From assembly GCA_902826385.1 (NCBI GenBank), contig CADEEU010000050.1, positions 1-14,526 on the forward strand: a stretch of 14,526 nt of DNA. Reading direction: 5' to 3'. Of the stretch, positions 14,493-14,526 are shown piece after piece (within the stretch, counting starts at the first letter, position 1; every line of letters begins with the position of its first letter). The notes beneath the pieces were generated by a model, which was not told the DNA's origin, did not search any database, and was given only the letters and a program-made list of their open reading frames with translations. The translations under genes and the position numbers were made by a program. The DNA is from an uncultured Acidobacteriota bacterium (GTDB taxonomy: Bacteria; Acidobacteriota; Blastocatellia; Pyrinomonadales; Pyrinomonadaceae).

Positions 14493-14526
14493 AGGGCCAG
14501 ACCGGCGAAAACCGGCTGGCCCTTTT
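14493..14526 (+). terminator. Intrinsic terminator on the + strand at the window edge
   Basis: GGGCCAG (14494-14500) pairs with CTGGCCC (14516-14522), continued inward by CCGG (14502-14505) / CCGG (14512-14515) with one bulged A and a CGAAAA loop. At least four T follow up to the window end. No gene on the + strand precedes it within the window; between the repeat array and this hairpin there are only about 50 bases. It may end a small RNA or be a leader attenuator of a gene beyond the window. Confidence 0.75.

Overview
This window looks like an ordinary chromosomal segment of a Gram-negative-type, free-living bacterium. Base composition is moderate (about half G+C by eye). GTG and TTG starts are common, genes are short-spaced, and there are several long signalling proteins. 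The style (MalT-like ATPase plus SARP/BTAD regulators, a Crp/Fnr protein of the 'LTQEYIAGVLGVYRPSVT' type, a truncated KdpD) is what I would expect from Acidobacteriota such as Blastocatellia. No phylogenetic marker is present, so that placement is only an inference.

Layout. 1-52 is the 3' part of tRNA-Ala(GGC). 53-625 has no convincing gene but holds several stem-loops. 626-1450 (+) is a Crp/Fnr-family regulator closed by a clear intrinsic terminator. 1571-1786 (+) is a doubtful small ORF. 1806-3737 (-) is a 643-residue APC-superfamily permease with a soluble C-terminal domain. Divergent from it, 3936-5773 (+) is a kdpD/kdpE-like two-component pair with no kdpFABC in the window. 5777-7794 (-) is an ABC permease pair of the DppC/DppB type. 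Divergent from that, 7978-9741 (+) is the matching solute-binding lipoprotein. 9742-10143 is a gene-free, hairpin-rich stretch that begins with a probable bidirectional terminator. 10144-14347 (-) is a two-gene unit: an orphan MalT-type ATPase domain (302 aa) followed by a full ATPase-TPR-winged helix-BTAD regulator (1094 aa). The window ends in a regulatory region and an intrinsic terminator on the + strand with no visible gene in front of it.

How the parts may work together. The permease and kdpDE share a 198-bp divergent promoter region. It carries three tandem 11-bp units built on ATAAAGATT plus a fourth copy upstream, which is the operator geometry of OmpR/KdpE-class response regulators. 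I therefore propose that this kdpDE controls the neighbouring permease, plausibly a K+ (KimA/KUP-like) transporter, in place of the KdpFABC pump. The peptide-transport genes form a divergent binding protein/permease unit lacking its ATPases here. In front of the ATPase/BTAD pair lies an inverted repeat whose arms are each two CTTGAG units 11 bp apart, a likely SARP-type operator. CTTGAG also recurs in the other intergenic regions. These two operator-like arrays are the most interesting signals in the window.
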